From DASVWZ01 sp963715675 (GTDB lineage Bacteria > Acidobacteriota > Terriglobia > Terriglobales > Acidobacteriaceae), in NCBI GenBank assembly GCA_963715675.1, contig OY970265.1, positions 1 through 64,000 of the forward strand: 64,000 nucleotides of DNA, written 5' to 3'. A program made the position numbers and the translations under genes. Every line of letters starts with the position of its first letter. Position 1 is the first letter of the stretch. Positions 41,528-50,142 of the stretch are shown piece after piece. The notes under the pieces are model-generated. The model worked only from the letters and a program-made list of their open reading frames with translations. It was not told where the DNA came from and ran no database searches.

Positions 41528-43255
41528 ATGGAAGTTCAACCCGAACTTGCCTCCGGCGAAGTCAAGCATCTTCAACGGTGTATTAACGATCTCATTAGCC
41601 TGCTTGCTCTTCCTGCCATCTGGACTGGCGGCGATCTCTCCCAAGTTCTTCATACTTTGCTCGACGCGCTTATGCGCATGCTGAGCCTGGACCTGGTCTC
41701 GGTGCGGCTGACAAATCCCGTCGGCGAGGCGCCTGTTGAGATCGTCCGAGTCGCGCAATTGCGAGAACCGATGCCCCCGGAGCACGAGATCTGCGAAGCG
41801 CTCAGTAACTGGTTGGGAGACCGCTCACGGAAACGGCCTGCCTTGCTTCGGAACCTTTTGGGGGACGGAGATGTTTCGATCATGCGTCTGCCACTGGGGC
41901 TGCAGGGCGAACTCGGGGCAATCATAGCGGCGGCTGAGCGAGAAGGGTTTCCACTTCAAATGGAAGCACTTCTTCTGAACGTAGCGGCGAATCAGGCGTG
42001 CATCGGGCTGCAGGAGGCGCGGCTCCGGAGCCAGCAGCAGCGTATCGCCGACGAACTCGATCACCAGGTCGCGCAGCGAACAGCTGAACTTGCCGCAGCC
42101 GAGGAGAAGTGGCGCTCGGTTTTCGAGAACTCAGCCATCGGGGTGGCCCTGACTGACCTGAACGGCCGATTTCTTGCCGCGAATCCTGTGTACGAGAAGA
42201 TGTTGGGTTACACCGAGGAGGAATTGCAGAAACTATCGTTCCTCGACGTCACCCATGAAGAGGAGATCGAGCCGAACCAGGCCCTCATCGTAGAGCTGTT
42301 GGAGGGGAAACGCCTGCAGTTTCAGATCGAGAAGCGGTATCGGCGGAAGAATGGCAGTCTGATATGGGTACGCAACAATGTTTCTCTGGTGCCGGGCACG
42401 GAGCGGATGCCGCAATTCCTCATGGCGCTATCGGAGGACATCACAGAACGCAGGCGGGTAGAGGAGGCACTTAACAAGGCTCGTTTTGAACTCGCACATG
42501 TGTCCAGGGTCACGAGCCTCGGAGCGCTGACGGCATCAATCGCGCACGAGATCAACCAGCCGCTGTCCGGCATCATCACAAACGCCAGCACTTGTTTGCG
42601 GATGCTGGCGACCGATCCTCCCCAAGTCGAGGGCGCTCGCGAAACTGCCCGGCGAACGATTCGCGACGGCAACCGTATGTCCGAGGTGATCACTCGGTTG
42701 CGCGCACTCTTTAGTAAGAAAGAACCCACAACCGAGTCTGTGAACTTGAATGAGGCTGTTCTGGAGGTGATTGCCCTATCCATAGTGGAACTTCAGAAGA
42801 ACCGGGTAGTGCTACGCCCCGAACTTGCCGACGAACTTCCGCTCGTCACAGGCGATCGTGTCCAGCTTCAGCAGGTCATACTGAACTTGCTGAGGAATGG
42901 CTCAGACGCTATGAGCACAGTCGAAGATCGTCCGAGACAACTGGTGATCAGGACCGAGCGAGACGAGGGCGATGGGGTGCGTCTGACGGTGCAGGATGCG
43001 GGAGTCGGTTTTGACCCCCAGGCCGCGGACCGCCTTTTCGACGCGTTCTATACCACTAAGAGCGACGGCATGGGAATCGGGCTAGCTGTCAGCCGTTCCA
43101 TCATCGAGAGGCATGATGGCCGTCTGTGGGCAACACCGAATGATGGTCCAGGAGCCGCATTTTCGTTCTCCCTTCCTCGAACTCCCGGAGGGTTGGTGCG
43201 CCCAGACGGCATCCGTAATATTCCGCCCTCCGTAACCGGTCCGGGTGCGGCGTGA
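41528..43255 (+). CDS. Hybrid-sensing histidine kinase, GAF-like plus PAS
   Basis: 575 residues from ATG 41528. Order: a GAF-like region (about 15-165), a short coiled coil (RSQQQRIADELDHQVAQRTAELAAAEEKW), PAS/PAC (about 195-320; SVFENSAIGVALTDLNGRFLAANP, EDITERRRVEEAL), dimerisation domain with phospho-His in ASIAHEINQPLSGI, and ATPase domain (LLRNGSDAM, DAGVGFDPQAADRLFDAFYTTKSDGMGIGLAVSRSI). No membrane segment, so a cytoplasmic sensor. Its partners are the flanking response regulators. Confidence 0.92.
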   Translation: MEVQPELASGEVKHLQRCINDLISLLALPAIWTGGDLSQVLHTLLDALMRMLSLDLVSVRLTNPVGEAPVEIVRVAQLREPMPPEHEICEALSNWLGDRSRKRPALLRNLLGDGDVSIMRLPLGLQGELGAIIAAAEREGFPLQMEALLLNVAANQACIGLQEARLRSQQQRIADELDHQVAQRTAELAAAEEKWRSVFENSAIGVALTDLNGRFLAANPVYEKMLGYTEEELQKLSFLDVTHEEEIEPNQALIVELLEGKRLQFQIEKRYRRKNGSLIWVRNNVSLVPGTERMPQFLMALSEDITERRRVEEALNKARFELAHVSRVTSLGALTASIAHEINQPLSGIITNASTCLRMLATDPPQVEGARETARRTIRDGNRMSEVITRLRALFSKKEPTTESVNLNEAVLEVIALSIVELQKNRVVLRPELADELPLVTGDRVQLQQVILNLLRNGSDAMSTVEDRPRQLVIRTERDEGDGVRLTVQDAGVGFDPQAADRLFDAFYTTKSDGMGIGLAVSRSIIERHDGRLWATPNDGPGAAFSFSLPRTPGGLVRPDGIRNIPPSVTGPGAA

Positions 43256-43301
43256 AGGCTACGCTAAACCCTACAACGGCGCAAACCAATACCAAAGGGT
43301 A

Positions 43302-43733
43302 ATGGACGCCCTCCCCGGAAGTGGAGCATTCTGGGTTGTGGAGTCCTGCAAAGAAAGGAGCGCCACCGAGCGCTTACTTGTATCCGTGGTCGACGACGAC
43401 GGATCCGTTCGCGAGTCGTTACCTGACCTGTTGAAGCAGTTCGGTTTTGCAGCCCGCGCGTTCTCGTCTGCGAGAGAGTTCCTCGCGTCTGATTGCATCG
43501 ACCAGACCAGATGCCTGCTCCTCGACGTCGCTATGCCTGGATTGACCGGGCCTGATCTTCAACAAGAACTGATACGACGGCGACAAGCGATTCCGATCAT
43601 CTTCATTACGGGTGATAGAGATATGATGGTTCGCCAGCAACTGATCGAACAGGGTGCGGTGGAATGCCTGTTCAAGCCATTCAGCGACACGGCTGTCCTT
43701 GAGGCCGTTGATTCGGCACTTCGCCCGAAGTGA
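43302..43733 (+). CDS. Single-domain response regulator
   Basis: About 143 residues if ATG 43302 is used; the receiver itself begins at SVVDDDGSVRESLPDLL, so a start nearer 43378 after aaaggag is possible. Acceptor Asp in CLLLDVAMPGLTG and Lys in CLFKPFSDTAV. No output domain. As the last gene of the cluster it probably modulates phosphate flow between the kinase and the FixJ-type regulator. Confidence 0.82.
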   Translation: MDALPGSGAFWVVESCKERSATERLLVSVVDDDGSVRESLPDLLKQFGFAARAFSSAREFLASDCIDQTRCLLLDVAMPGLTGPDLQQELIRRRQAIPIIFITGDRDMMVRQQLIEQGAVECLFKPFSDTAVLEAVDSALRPK

Positions 43734-43819
43734 GAGATCCGCACTCTGTTGGTTGTGCGGAATAGAATTCGCTGAGTGGCCGGCGGTTTTCCATCTCGAT
43801 TGCCGGATCGTCAAAAACA

Positions 43820-44290
43820 CTACCCGAGGCACGCAAGTGTGAGGGCATACCAACCGCCACTGTCTTTCCATGCCCCTCTGATCCCAAAACTGGCGTCTCT
43901 GAGAAGAGTTCGAATGCTCTGGTCCGTGAACTTGTAACTATTCTCGGTGTGAATGGTTTCCCATGGCATGAAGTGAAGATCAAGACCCGCATCTTCGATG
44001 CTTACATCCTGCTCTTGCATGCTGTCGAGGTGCATCTCGATCCGGGACTCAATGGAATTCCACAGCACCCGATGACGGAAGCGAGCGGCGTCAAAGTTGG
44101 CCCCCAGTTCTCTATTAAAGCGATGCAGAATATTTAAGTTGAACGCCGCGGTGACCCCATCGCAGTCGTCATAAGCAGTCAGGAGAGTGGATTCGTCCTT
44201 CACCATGTCTGTACCGAGTAGTAGCGCGTCTCCGGTCTGCATCTGAGCACTCAGATTTCGCAGGATGATCCGCGCGGGCGGTACCAAGTA
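43820..44290 (-). pseudogene. C-terminal remnant of EgtD-like histidine N-alpha-methyltransferase
   Basis: Sequence from ARIILRNLSAQMQTGDALLLGTDMVKD through YDDCDGVTAAFNLNILHRFNRELGANFD, RHRVLWNSIESRIEMHL and ETIHTENSYKFTDQSI matches the last part of EgtD (DUF2260), which trimethylates histidine in ergothioneine synthesis. The N-terminal half, including the SAM motif, is absent; upstream sequence belongs to another broken gene. Probably non-functional. Confidence 0.78.
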
Positions 44291-44315
44291 TTGAGACTTG
44301 CAGACAGCCGACGCT

Positions 44316-44520
44316 CTACGCAAGCGGCTCCAGTCTGGCGACGACGATCGGCAGATATTCCACAACCGTCGGATGAATGTGCATTGCGCGCTGGATGAAC
44401 GTGTATGGCGCCTTCACTTACATCACGTCCAGCAGAACGTGAATCCCTTCATCGCCTACGACTCCAGGAATCGCGGCACCCAGAACCTGTTTCGATCCGC
44501 CGCCAGGGCGATGCGGGATG
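44316..44520 (-). pseudogene. C-terminal remnant of a pyridine nucleotide-disulphide oxidoreductase
   Basis: On the minus strand: GSKQVLGAAIPGVVGDEGIHVLLDVM, a TAA stop, then in the same frame VKAPYTFIQRAMHIHPTVVEYLPIVVARLEPL and a natural-looking stop. This is the dimerisation domain of a mercuric reductase/lipoamide dehydrogenase-like flavoprotein (HIHPTV is characteristic). Only about 68 codons remain, with an internal stop. Confidence 0.75.
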
Positions 44521-44569
44521 ACAGACGCAGAGGTACGGAAATCCGGACGGCGTGCCCTCATTGCGAAAT

Positions 44570-44602
44570 ATCCGAGGTATCCCCAATACCATCGTCCAAT
44601 TG
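44570..44602 (+). promoter_or_regulatory. Shared dyad box, copy 3
   Basis: Minus strand CAATTGGACGATGGTATTG, then GGG, then ATACCTCGG. In the direction of the DUF6582 gene it ends 138 bases before the start. It also adjoins the oxidoreductase remnant on the other side. Confidence 0.64.
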
Positions 44603-44739
44603 AATCGGCGTTGCACTTGGGCTGTAATGGGCCCATCGCGGCCGAGTCGGATGGAAGGGCGACGCTGTCAGAAAGATCCCTGCCCGAACCGTCCCTCCGC
44701 TCGCTCTGGCCAAGTATTTAGAGAAAGGATGGCCAAGAC

Positions 44740-45075
44740 ATGCCGGAAGCGACCTGGAAACCTCATGAGGAACACGGACGGCTGACGACGCAAAGCGACT
44801 TACCCGATAGCGTTTACGCGTTTCCGAAGCAGCGCAAAGAACCGCTGACCGACGCACAGCACGTGCGTAACGCGGCTGCGCGGTTCGATCAAGTCATCGA
44901 CGTCTCCGATGCCGACCGTGCTTTGGCGTTCGCGAACATCGAGAAAGCTGCAAACTACTACGATGTCGACCTCGCGGAAGCGTCATGGCGTGACCTGGGC
45001 ATCCATCCTCAAACGAACAGAAGAGAGGCTGCCGCGAAAGGCGCTCTGACACGCGAATGCCGGGTGCAGAGCTAA
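44740..45075 (+). CDS. DUF6582-family small protein
   Basis: 111 residues, site aaagga. HGRLTTQSDLPDSVYAFPKQRKEPLTDAQHVRNAAARFDQVIDVSDADRALAFANIEKAANYYDVDLAEASWRDLG is the pattern of DUF6582, a small domain of unknown function often found next to phage-capsid or stress genes. A shared dyad box lies upstream. Followed 45 bases later by another unknown gene on the same strand. Confidence 0.8.
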   Translation: MPEATWKPHEEHGRLTTQSDLPDSVYAFPKQRKEPLTDAQHVRNAAARFDQVIDVSDADRALAFANIEKAANYYDVDLAEASWRDLGIHPQTNRREAAAKGALTRECRVQS

Positions 45076-45120
45076 GAATCGACCGGTCGAGAGTCGGCCG
45101 ACAGAATGTTGGTGAATGTC

Positions 45121-45660
45121 ATGCCCAGAGATAAATCCATTCGATCCGGTTGGCGATGTGATAGTTGCGGCGGACTTGTCTCGGATCTGCGGGCAGGCTG
45201 GGTGGAGTGGCTTGCGGCAGAGGACACTCAGGGAAAGCCGAAAGTCAGCGGCTTGCGGTTAGTGCACAGTCGCAACGCCAGCCCCAGACAGCGAGAGCCG
45301 CATGGATGTCAATACAATCCGCAAGACGAATTCAGAAAGAACCGCGGCATCGTGGAGGGATTAGCTCTTGATCGGTTCGCGGGTCCTGACGGCCTTATGC
45401 TATTGCTTTCGATGATCGCTGAAAGTGAACTTCCGGTGCACGAACTGATCGAACTCGCCAAGCGAGTGCAGATTCCGGGCTACGAAGCGGTGTATGAACT
45501 GCTTCACGATGCCGTTCGCCATGGAGTGATAGCGCCTTCGATCTCGTCAGGCTTCTACTTACAGTGCGAGATCTGGGATGTGCTGAAGTGGGCTAAATAC
45601 CGAGCTTCAGGGAAGACTAGCCATGGTGAGCGCCAGAATCGGAGCGTCGTTTCTTACTAG
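45121..45660 (+). CDS. Hypothetical protein with N-terminal zinc-ribbon-like motif
   Basis: 179 residues from ATG 45121. The N-terminus WRCDSCGGLVSDLRAGWVEWLA, with one CxxC pair, suggests half of a zinc ribbon; later residues H51 region (RLVHSRNASPRQREPHGCQYN) could complete it. The C-terminal half is helical (MLLLSMIAESELPVHELIELAKRVQIPGYEAVYELLHDAVRHGVI). No assigned family. Likely in one unit with the DUF6582 gene. Confidence 0.68.
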   Translation: MPRDKSIRSGWRCDSCGGLVSDLRAGWVEWLAAEDTQGKPKVSGLRLVHSRNASPRQREPHGCQYNPQDEFRKNRGIVEGLALDRFAGPDGLMLLLSMIAESELPVHELIELAKRVQIPGYEAVYELLHDAVRHGVIAPSISSGFYLQCEIWDVLKWAKYRASGKTSHGERQNRSVVSY

Positions 45661-45797
45661 ATTATTTCGTCATGCCTTTCCCGGCGGCCTCCAGTTTCGA
45701 ATTGTTGGGAGTACATGGCATGGGCGACCAATTCTAGCTTCGTTCATCTAAGGTTTGTTAGTGACTGTTTACCCTACCGTACATAAGGAGATGAAAT

Positions 45798-46703
45798 ATG
45801 AAAGCAATCGTTGTCCACGAATATGGTGGTCCGGAAGTACTGAAGTTCGAGGATTACCCTGACCCGGTTCCGGGTCCAGGCGAGGTGCTGGTGCGGGTCG
45901 CTGCCGCGAGCGTGAATCCGATCGACTACAAGCGGCGTGCCGGATTAACGAAGGATTTTTATCCCATGCAGTTCCCGGGCCTCATAGGAGTCGATGTGGC
46001 AGGGACTGTGGTGAAGGTTGGGCCAGGAGTGGACGGCTTTTCCGTCGGCGACCAGGTTTTCGCTATGGCGGATAATACTTACGCCGAGCTTTGTGTCGTG
46101 AAAGCTGCGATTCTGGCGAAAGTTCCCAAGGGGCTCGATTTGATCCAGGCGGCGGCGCTGCCGCTGGTGACGACGACCGGCAACCAACTCCTTTCAGCGA
46201 CAGGCATCAAAGCCGGCCAGACGGTTTTGGTCGTAGGTGCCATAGGAAATGTCGGGCGTTCGGCGGTATTCACTGCGAAGCAACGCGGGGCCACTGTCAT
46301 CGCGGGTATTTTGAAGAGGCAGATGGATGAGGCGAAAACTGTTGGCGCGGATCAGGTGGTCGCAACCGACGACGACACCGCGATTGCGAGTCTTCCGCCG
46401 CTCGATGCGGTGGCGGATACGGTCGGCGGAAGAACCGCCGAGAAGCTGATCGCCAAGGTCAAGCCGGGAGGAGTGTTTGCTTCGGTTCTCGGGGCACCGC
46501 AGAACGCCGCGAAATACCCATCTGTAAAGGTGGTGCCAGTATTCTCGAAATTCGACAGGAAAACGCTCCAGTTCATGGCCGAAGCGGTGCGAGATGGCAA
46601 GCTAGTAATCCCGATTGACCAGAAACTGCCGCTTAGTGAAGCGGCTAAGGCCCAAGCCGCGGCAGAAAAGGGTGGTGTCGGGAAGATCTTGCTGGTGGCT
46701 TGA
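45798..46703 (+). CDS. Quinone oxidoreductase-like NADP-dependent oxidoreductase
   Basis: 301 residues, perfect site aaggag. Medium-chain dehydrogenase/reductase of the zeta-crystallin branch: GPGEVLVRVAAASVNPIDYKRR, GVDVAGTVVKVGPGVDGFSVGDQVFAM, nucleotide-binding VLVVGAIGNVGRSAVFTAKQRGATV, and C-terminal GKILLVA. It lacks zinc ligands, so it should reduce quinones or enones with NADPH. Single gene in the detoxification region. Confidence 0.92.
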   Translation: MKAIVVHEYGGPEVLKFEDYPDPVPGPGEVLVRVAAASVNPIDYKRRAGLTKDFYPMQFPGLIGVDVAGTVVKVGPGVDGFSVGDQVFAMADNTYAELCVVKAAILAKVPKGLDLIQAAALPLVTTTGNQLLSATGIKAGQTVLVVGAIGNVGRSAVFTAKQRGATVIAGILKRQMDEAKTVGADQVVATDDDTAIASLPPLDAVADTVGGRTAEKLIAKVKPGGVFASVLGAPQNAAKYPSVKVVPVFSKFDRKTLQFMAEAVRDGKLVIPIDQKLPLSEAAKAQAAAEKGGVGKILLVA

Positions 46704-46851
46704 GATTCTCTGCCGGCAGACGGTGCGAAGAACTATTTCACTTTGAAAGGATGGTAGCATCGCAGCCGCTGCCATTCAACTGTTCGGGGGGCAAAGCCCT
46801 AAGCGCCTTCCACTGCATTTACTCAACCGGTTTTCTGCAGCTATGGATCGA

Positions 46852-47325
46852 TCATCTCAGTAACTTGCCGACGAGCCAGTAATCGACACTGAACTTTCCC
46901 GGGCCGGAGCAGATCAGCCAGGTAAAGAAGAGCACATACAGAACTTCGGGAAGGTAGAGGAAATCGTCGAGCCACCTGAGGGGCGAGAGTCCTTTAGGCA
47001 GGGTGGAAATTGCGCTGGTCAGGGTGGCGACGATCATATCGATCAATAAAGCCACGCTGGCTGGACTCGAAAGAAACCCCACGGCCACCAAGGATCCGCA
47101 CACGAACTCGACGCCCGACACGAAATAAGCCGTTTGGTGGGGAAACGGGACTTTGGCCTTAACGAGCGTTTCGTAAACAGGTTTTGTGCCGCCGGCGACA
47201 AACAATTTGTTTGCCCCGGAGATTGCGAAGAACAGCCCGATCGAAACGCGTACCAGCAGGATGGCATATTGCTCCAAATCACTGCCACCCAGCAGCGCAA
47301 CCTGGACCAATTGTTTCCAATCCAT
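46852..47325 (-). CDS. DoxX-family membrane protein
   Basis: 157 residues from ATG 47325 (ggaggacaagag). Four helices with DoxX landmarks: AILLVRVSIGLFFAISGANKLF, FPHQTAYFVSGVEFVCGSLVAVGFLS, LIDMIVATLTSAI and a Trp/Leu-rich end. The DoxX group is linked to quinone/thiosulphate oxidation and redox stress. A 10-bp palindrome GTATCGATAC (47354-47363) lies 29 bases before the start and may be an operator. Confidence 0.87.
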   Translation of the reverse strand: MDWKQLVQVALLGGSDLEQYAILLVRVSIGLFFAISGANKLFVAGGTKPVYETLVKAKVPFPHQTAYFVSGVEFVCGSLVAVGFLSSPASVALLIDMIVATLTSAISTLPKGLSPLRWLDDFLYLPEVLYVLFFTWLICSGPGKFSVDYWLVGKLLR

Positions 47326-47562
47326 CTCTTGTCCTCCATCGAATCGAAGCGCTGTATCGATACCCGATGTCACACGACTTGTCCGGCAACCGCGCTAATT
47401 AGGGCGTAGCGGCTGTCTGGTTGATTAAAGCCGGCAGTAACTGTCGGCCGTCTGTAGTTCTTTGGCCGCAGCAAATGCACATGGCCGGCGTCAATCCTAA
47501 TAACTTAGAGCTTCGATCTGCACCCGTCAGCGTTTAAATCCGCATCCCGTCCCGGCCGAGCG

Positions 47563-48009
47563 TTAACCGTACGTGAGGTCGGTGCTCTGTCCGACTTCGA
47601 TGATATAGCCGTCAGGATCGCGGATGTAGCACCGTATCTCGCCGTACTTGGGTATCGGCTGCGTGATGAACTCGGCTCCTCGACTTTTCCATAGTTTGTA
47701 GCACGCTTGAATATCCGCCACGCGGAAATTCATAAAGCTGTTGATGTGATTCGGGTCGGGGACGCTGAGCGTTACCGTCGGCTTATCCGGGGTCGGGCCG
47801 CCTCCGAGGTTCAGAATCATCCAGATATTCGCCAGCAGAAGGTACGCCGGCGCGTTACCGTCACCCAGGGTCAGAATGCGAGCGCCGAAGACCTTTTCGT
47901 AATAGCGAGCCGATCGTTCGATGTCGGCGACGGTGAGAAATTGCGCGATGCTCATCCCCTCTTTCGGGGGCATCTCATAGCTCTTCTGTTCGATTTGTAC
48001 GCTGTTCAT
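47563..48009 (-). CDS. VOC-family (glyoxalase/bleomycin resistance) protein
   Basis: 148 residues, site aaaggag. Vicinal-oxygen-chelate fold: AQFLTVADIERSARYYEKVFGARILTLGDGNAPAYLLLANIWMILNLGG, MNFRVADIQACYKLWKSRGAEFITQPI and EIRCYIRDPDGYIIEVGQST with the C-terminal metal-binding Glu. Such proteins are dioxygenases, lyases or resistance proteins; this one is not assignable further. Confidence 0.88.
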   Translation of the reverse strand: MNSVQIEQKSYEMPPKEGMSIAQFLTVADIERSARYYEKVFGARILTLGDGNAPAYLLLANIWMILNLGGGPTPDKPTVTLSVPDPNHINSFMNFRVADIQACYKLWKSRGAEFITQPIPKYGEIRCYIRDPDGYIIEVGQSTDLTYG

Positions 48010-48080
48010 TGACGGCTCCTTTCGATACAGTGCTCATACACTGATTCTGGTTCTTTCGTATTCATTCCTACCGCCGATTA

Positions 48081-48228
48081 ACATTCGCATCAGCGGTTGA
48101 TGTGGCCTATGGCCGCGGGAATCCGAACATCAACCACGACTGATCGGCTACCCAATGCGGGTATAGCTCCGTCATCTGATCGAACAGTTCCTGGTCGGGC
48201 GTCGCGGTTTTCTGCACCCGATCGAACG
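48081..48228 (-). pseudogene. Duplicated 3' end of the MBL-fold gene
   Basis: 148 bases closely matching 49995-50142, which is the last 40 codons of the MBL-fold gene plus 27 bases after its stop. The copy has about a dozen substitutions and stops matching abruptly after 48228, so it is an orphan gene fragment, not a working gene. Confidence 0.85.
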
Positions 48229-48258
48229 TCCCGCCTGTCCCCGGTTTCCCTCCGATTC

Positions 48259-49071
48259 TTATGCCGCTGAAACCGACTCCTTCCTCCGATTGAGTGCCGG
48301 TAGAAGAAGTTTCAGAAGGGCTTCATCAGAGAACGGGTTCTGACCTGAGATCAGCTCGCGATCTTGAAGGACATAGCTCGTCCATGGAGCGAGCACACTT
48401 ACGTCACCGCCCGCCGTACGCAAGGCGAAGTCCGGGTAGAAGAGAACCTTACCACCAATCTCAAGCGGCTCCCGCTGCTGCTCTTCCGCTGTCGAAAAGA
48501 TAGTCATCTTATATCCAGAATAGATCCAACCCTGCGCCTTGGCGTGCGCTCCAGCGGCATCGCCCGCCTTCAGCGCGCCGACCACCTCCGTGGAATTCGG
48601 AAGAGCCGAGAGTAGTGAAATCGGGCCATGGCAGAGCACTGCCGTAGGCTTGGATGTTTCATGAAAGTGTCTCAGCACGGTGCCAGCGTCGGGATCATCG
48701 AGAAGATCCATCATCGGGCCATGGCCGCCGGGGACGAAAACAGCGTCATATTGATCCAGGCCCGATGCGATGACATCCGAGATGCGAGTTGGATTTTTGA
48801 GCCCAGTCAGGGTGTCGCGGAATTTTAGATAGTCCTGAAGCTTAGCCTCGTCCCCACCGAAGAACTGGGCTATAGCTGAATTGACATCCATTTGCGGCGT
48901 GTTGCCTTTGGGGTTGGCGAAAGTGATTTCGTAGCCCTCCTTCATCAGGGTGCGAACCGGAACCGTCAACTCGTTGAGATAGTAGCCAGCGCCCTTATAA
49001 ACCTTGCCATCCTTCAACGGCAAGCCGTGACCGCTCGAGACTAGCACTAAGACTTTTCCTTTTGTTGCCAT
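48259..49071 (-). CDS. DJ-1/PfpI (Hsp31-like) protein 2
   Basis: 270 residues, site aaaggag. Nucleophile Cys in TAVLCHGPISLL, companion region FVPGGHGPMMDLL, and FANPKGNTPQMD. Longer than 39168 and closer to class I glutamine amidotransferase-like chaperone/glyoxalase III proteins (EGYEITFANPKG, LEIGGKVLFYPDFAL). Its start overlaps the end of the hydrolase gene by 25 bases, so the two are one unit. Confidence 0.9.
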   Translation of the reverse strand: MATKGKVLVLVSSGHGLPLKDGKVYKGAGYYLNELTVPVRTLMKEGYEITFANPKGNTPQMDVNSAIAQFFGGDEAKLQDYLKFRDTLTGLKNPTRISDVIASGLDQYDAVFVPGGHGPMMDLLDDPDAGTVLRHFHETSKPTAVLCHGPISLLSALPNSTEVVGALKAGDAAGAHAKAQGWIYSGYKMTIFSTAEEQQREPLEIGGKVLFYPDFALRTAGGDVSVLAPWTSYVLQDRELISGQNPFSDEALLKLLLPALNRRKESVSAA

Positions 49072-49961
49072 TCTGTTCTCCTTTTTGAAATCGAATTTGT
49101 TCCCTGGGAAGACGCCATAAAGTTGCTCATCGAGGAAGCAATCTCGTCGGCAGCCGTGTCCAGGGCGAAATGGCCGCCGTCAACAATGTGGACCTCGGCG
49201 TTCGGAACATCCTCGCGGTAGCTCTCCGGCTCGCTCGGGTCAAATGAGGTTTCGTATTTGCCCCAGATCACGAGCAGCCGTGGTTGCTTCTCGCGCATCC
49301 ATTCCTGCCATTTCAGATAGGAATCGACGTTGGTTCGGTAGTCGTAGAAAAGATCGCTTTGTATCTCAGCCTGGCCGGGCCGATTCAAAAAATAAAATTC
49401 GTCTGTCCAGAGGTCGGGATCGTGGCGCTCCACGTCGGGATCGGTTCCGACGTGTCGTGCACGCGCGGCCTCGAGCGACAAAAGATTGGTGCGCAATGCG
49501 CTCTCATTGGCAGCGCGATCAGCCCAGAACGCCCGGCGCGTTTTCCAATTTGCTCCCAAGCCCCGGTTGTGGGCGACGGCGTCCTGCACGATCAGCGCCT
49601 CGACTCGCTCCGGATGCTCCAGTGCCATGCGAAAGCCGACGGGGCCACCGTAGTCCTGCATGTATAGGGTATAGTGCGAGAGCCCGAGCGCCTCGGTGAA
49701 GTGGTTCATGGTCTCAGCCAAATGGTCGAAGGTGTATGCGAATTTCCTCGGGTCCGGCCAGTCACTGTTTCCGAAACCAGGATAATCAGGCGCTATCAGG
49801 TGGTAGCGATCGGAAAGCCTTGCGAAAAGCGGTTCGAACATCCGCGACGACGATGGAAGGCCGTGCAGCAGGAGAAGCGTTTCCGCATTTATCGGCCCAG
49901 CTTCCCGATAGAAGATTGACAGGCCGTCAACCTGTAGTCTGCGATAAGACGTGGGATTCAT
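49047..49961 (-). CDS. Alpha/beta hydrolase of the haloalkane dehalogenase / epoxide hydrolase type
   Basis: 304 residues if ATG 49961 is used (49985 is also possible). Nucleophile Asp in YMQDYGGPVGFRMAL replaces the usual Ser, as in haloalkane dehalogenases and epoxide hydrolases; catalytic His is in HIVDGGHFALDTAADEI; oxyanion motif LLLHGLPSSSRMFEPL. DPEVERH..DLWTDEFYFLNRPG is the cap region. Substrate unknown. It precedes and overlaps the DJ-1-like gene. Confidence 0.87.
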   Translation of the reverse strand: MNPTSYRRLQVDGLSIFYREAGPINAETLLLLHGLPSSSRMFEPLFARLSDRYHLIAPDYPGFGNSDWPDPRKFAYTFDHLAETMNHFTEALGLSHYTLYMQDYGGPVGFRMALEHPERVEALIVQDAVAHNRGLGANWKTRRAFWADRAANESALRTNLLSLEAARARHVGTDPDVERHDPDLWTDEFYFLNRPGQAEIQSDLFYDYRTNVDSYLKWQEWMREKQPRLLVIWGKYETSFDPSEPESYREDVPNAEVHIVDGGHFALDTAADEIASSMSNFMASSQGTNSISKRRTEWQQKEKS

Positions 49962-49994
49962 CGGTGATTGTTTTCCCTTCATCATGCGCGAGGA

Positions 49995-50142
49995 AACATT
50001 CGCGTCAGCGGTTGATGTAATTTACGGCTGCGGGAATCCGAACATTAACCACGACTGATTAGCTACCCAATGCGGGTACAGCTCCGTCATCTGATCGAAC
50101 AGTTCCTGTTCGGACGTCGCGGTTTTCTGCAGCCGGTCGAAG
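49995..50142 (-). repeat. Source copy of the duplicated MBL gene end
   Basis: Matches 48081-48228 in direct orientation, 1914 bases apart. The two genes between (DJ-1-like and hydrolase) would be lost or duplicated by recombination across these repeats. Confidence 0.8.

Noticed and set aside
47354..47363. GTATCGATAC palindrome as a seventh copy of the dyad box
   Set aside because: It shares only the GTATC half-sites and lacks the CAATTGGAC part; noted under the DoxX gene instead.
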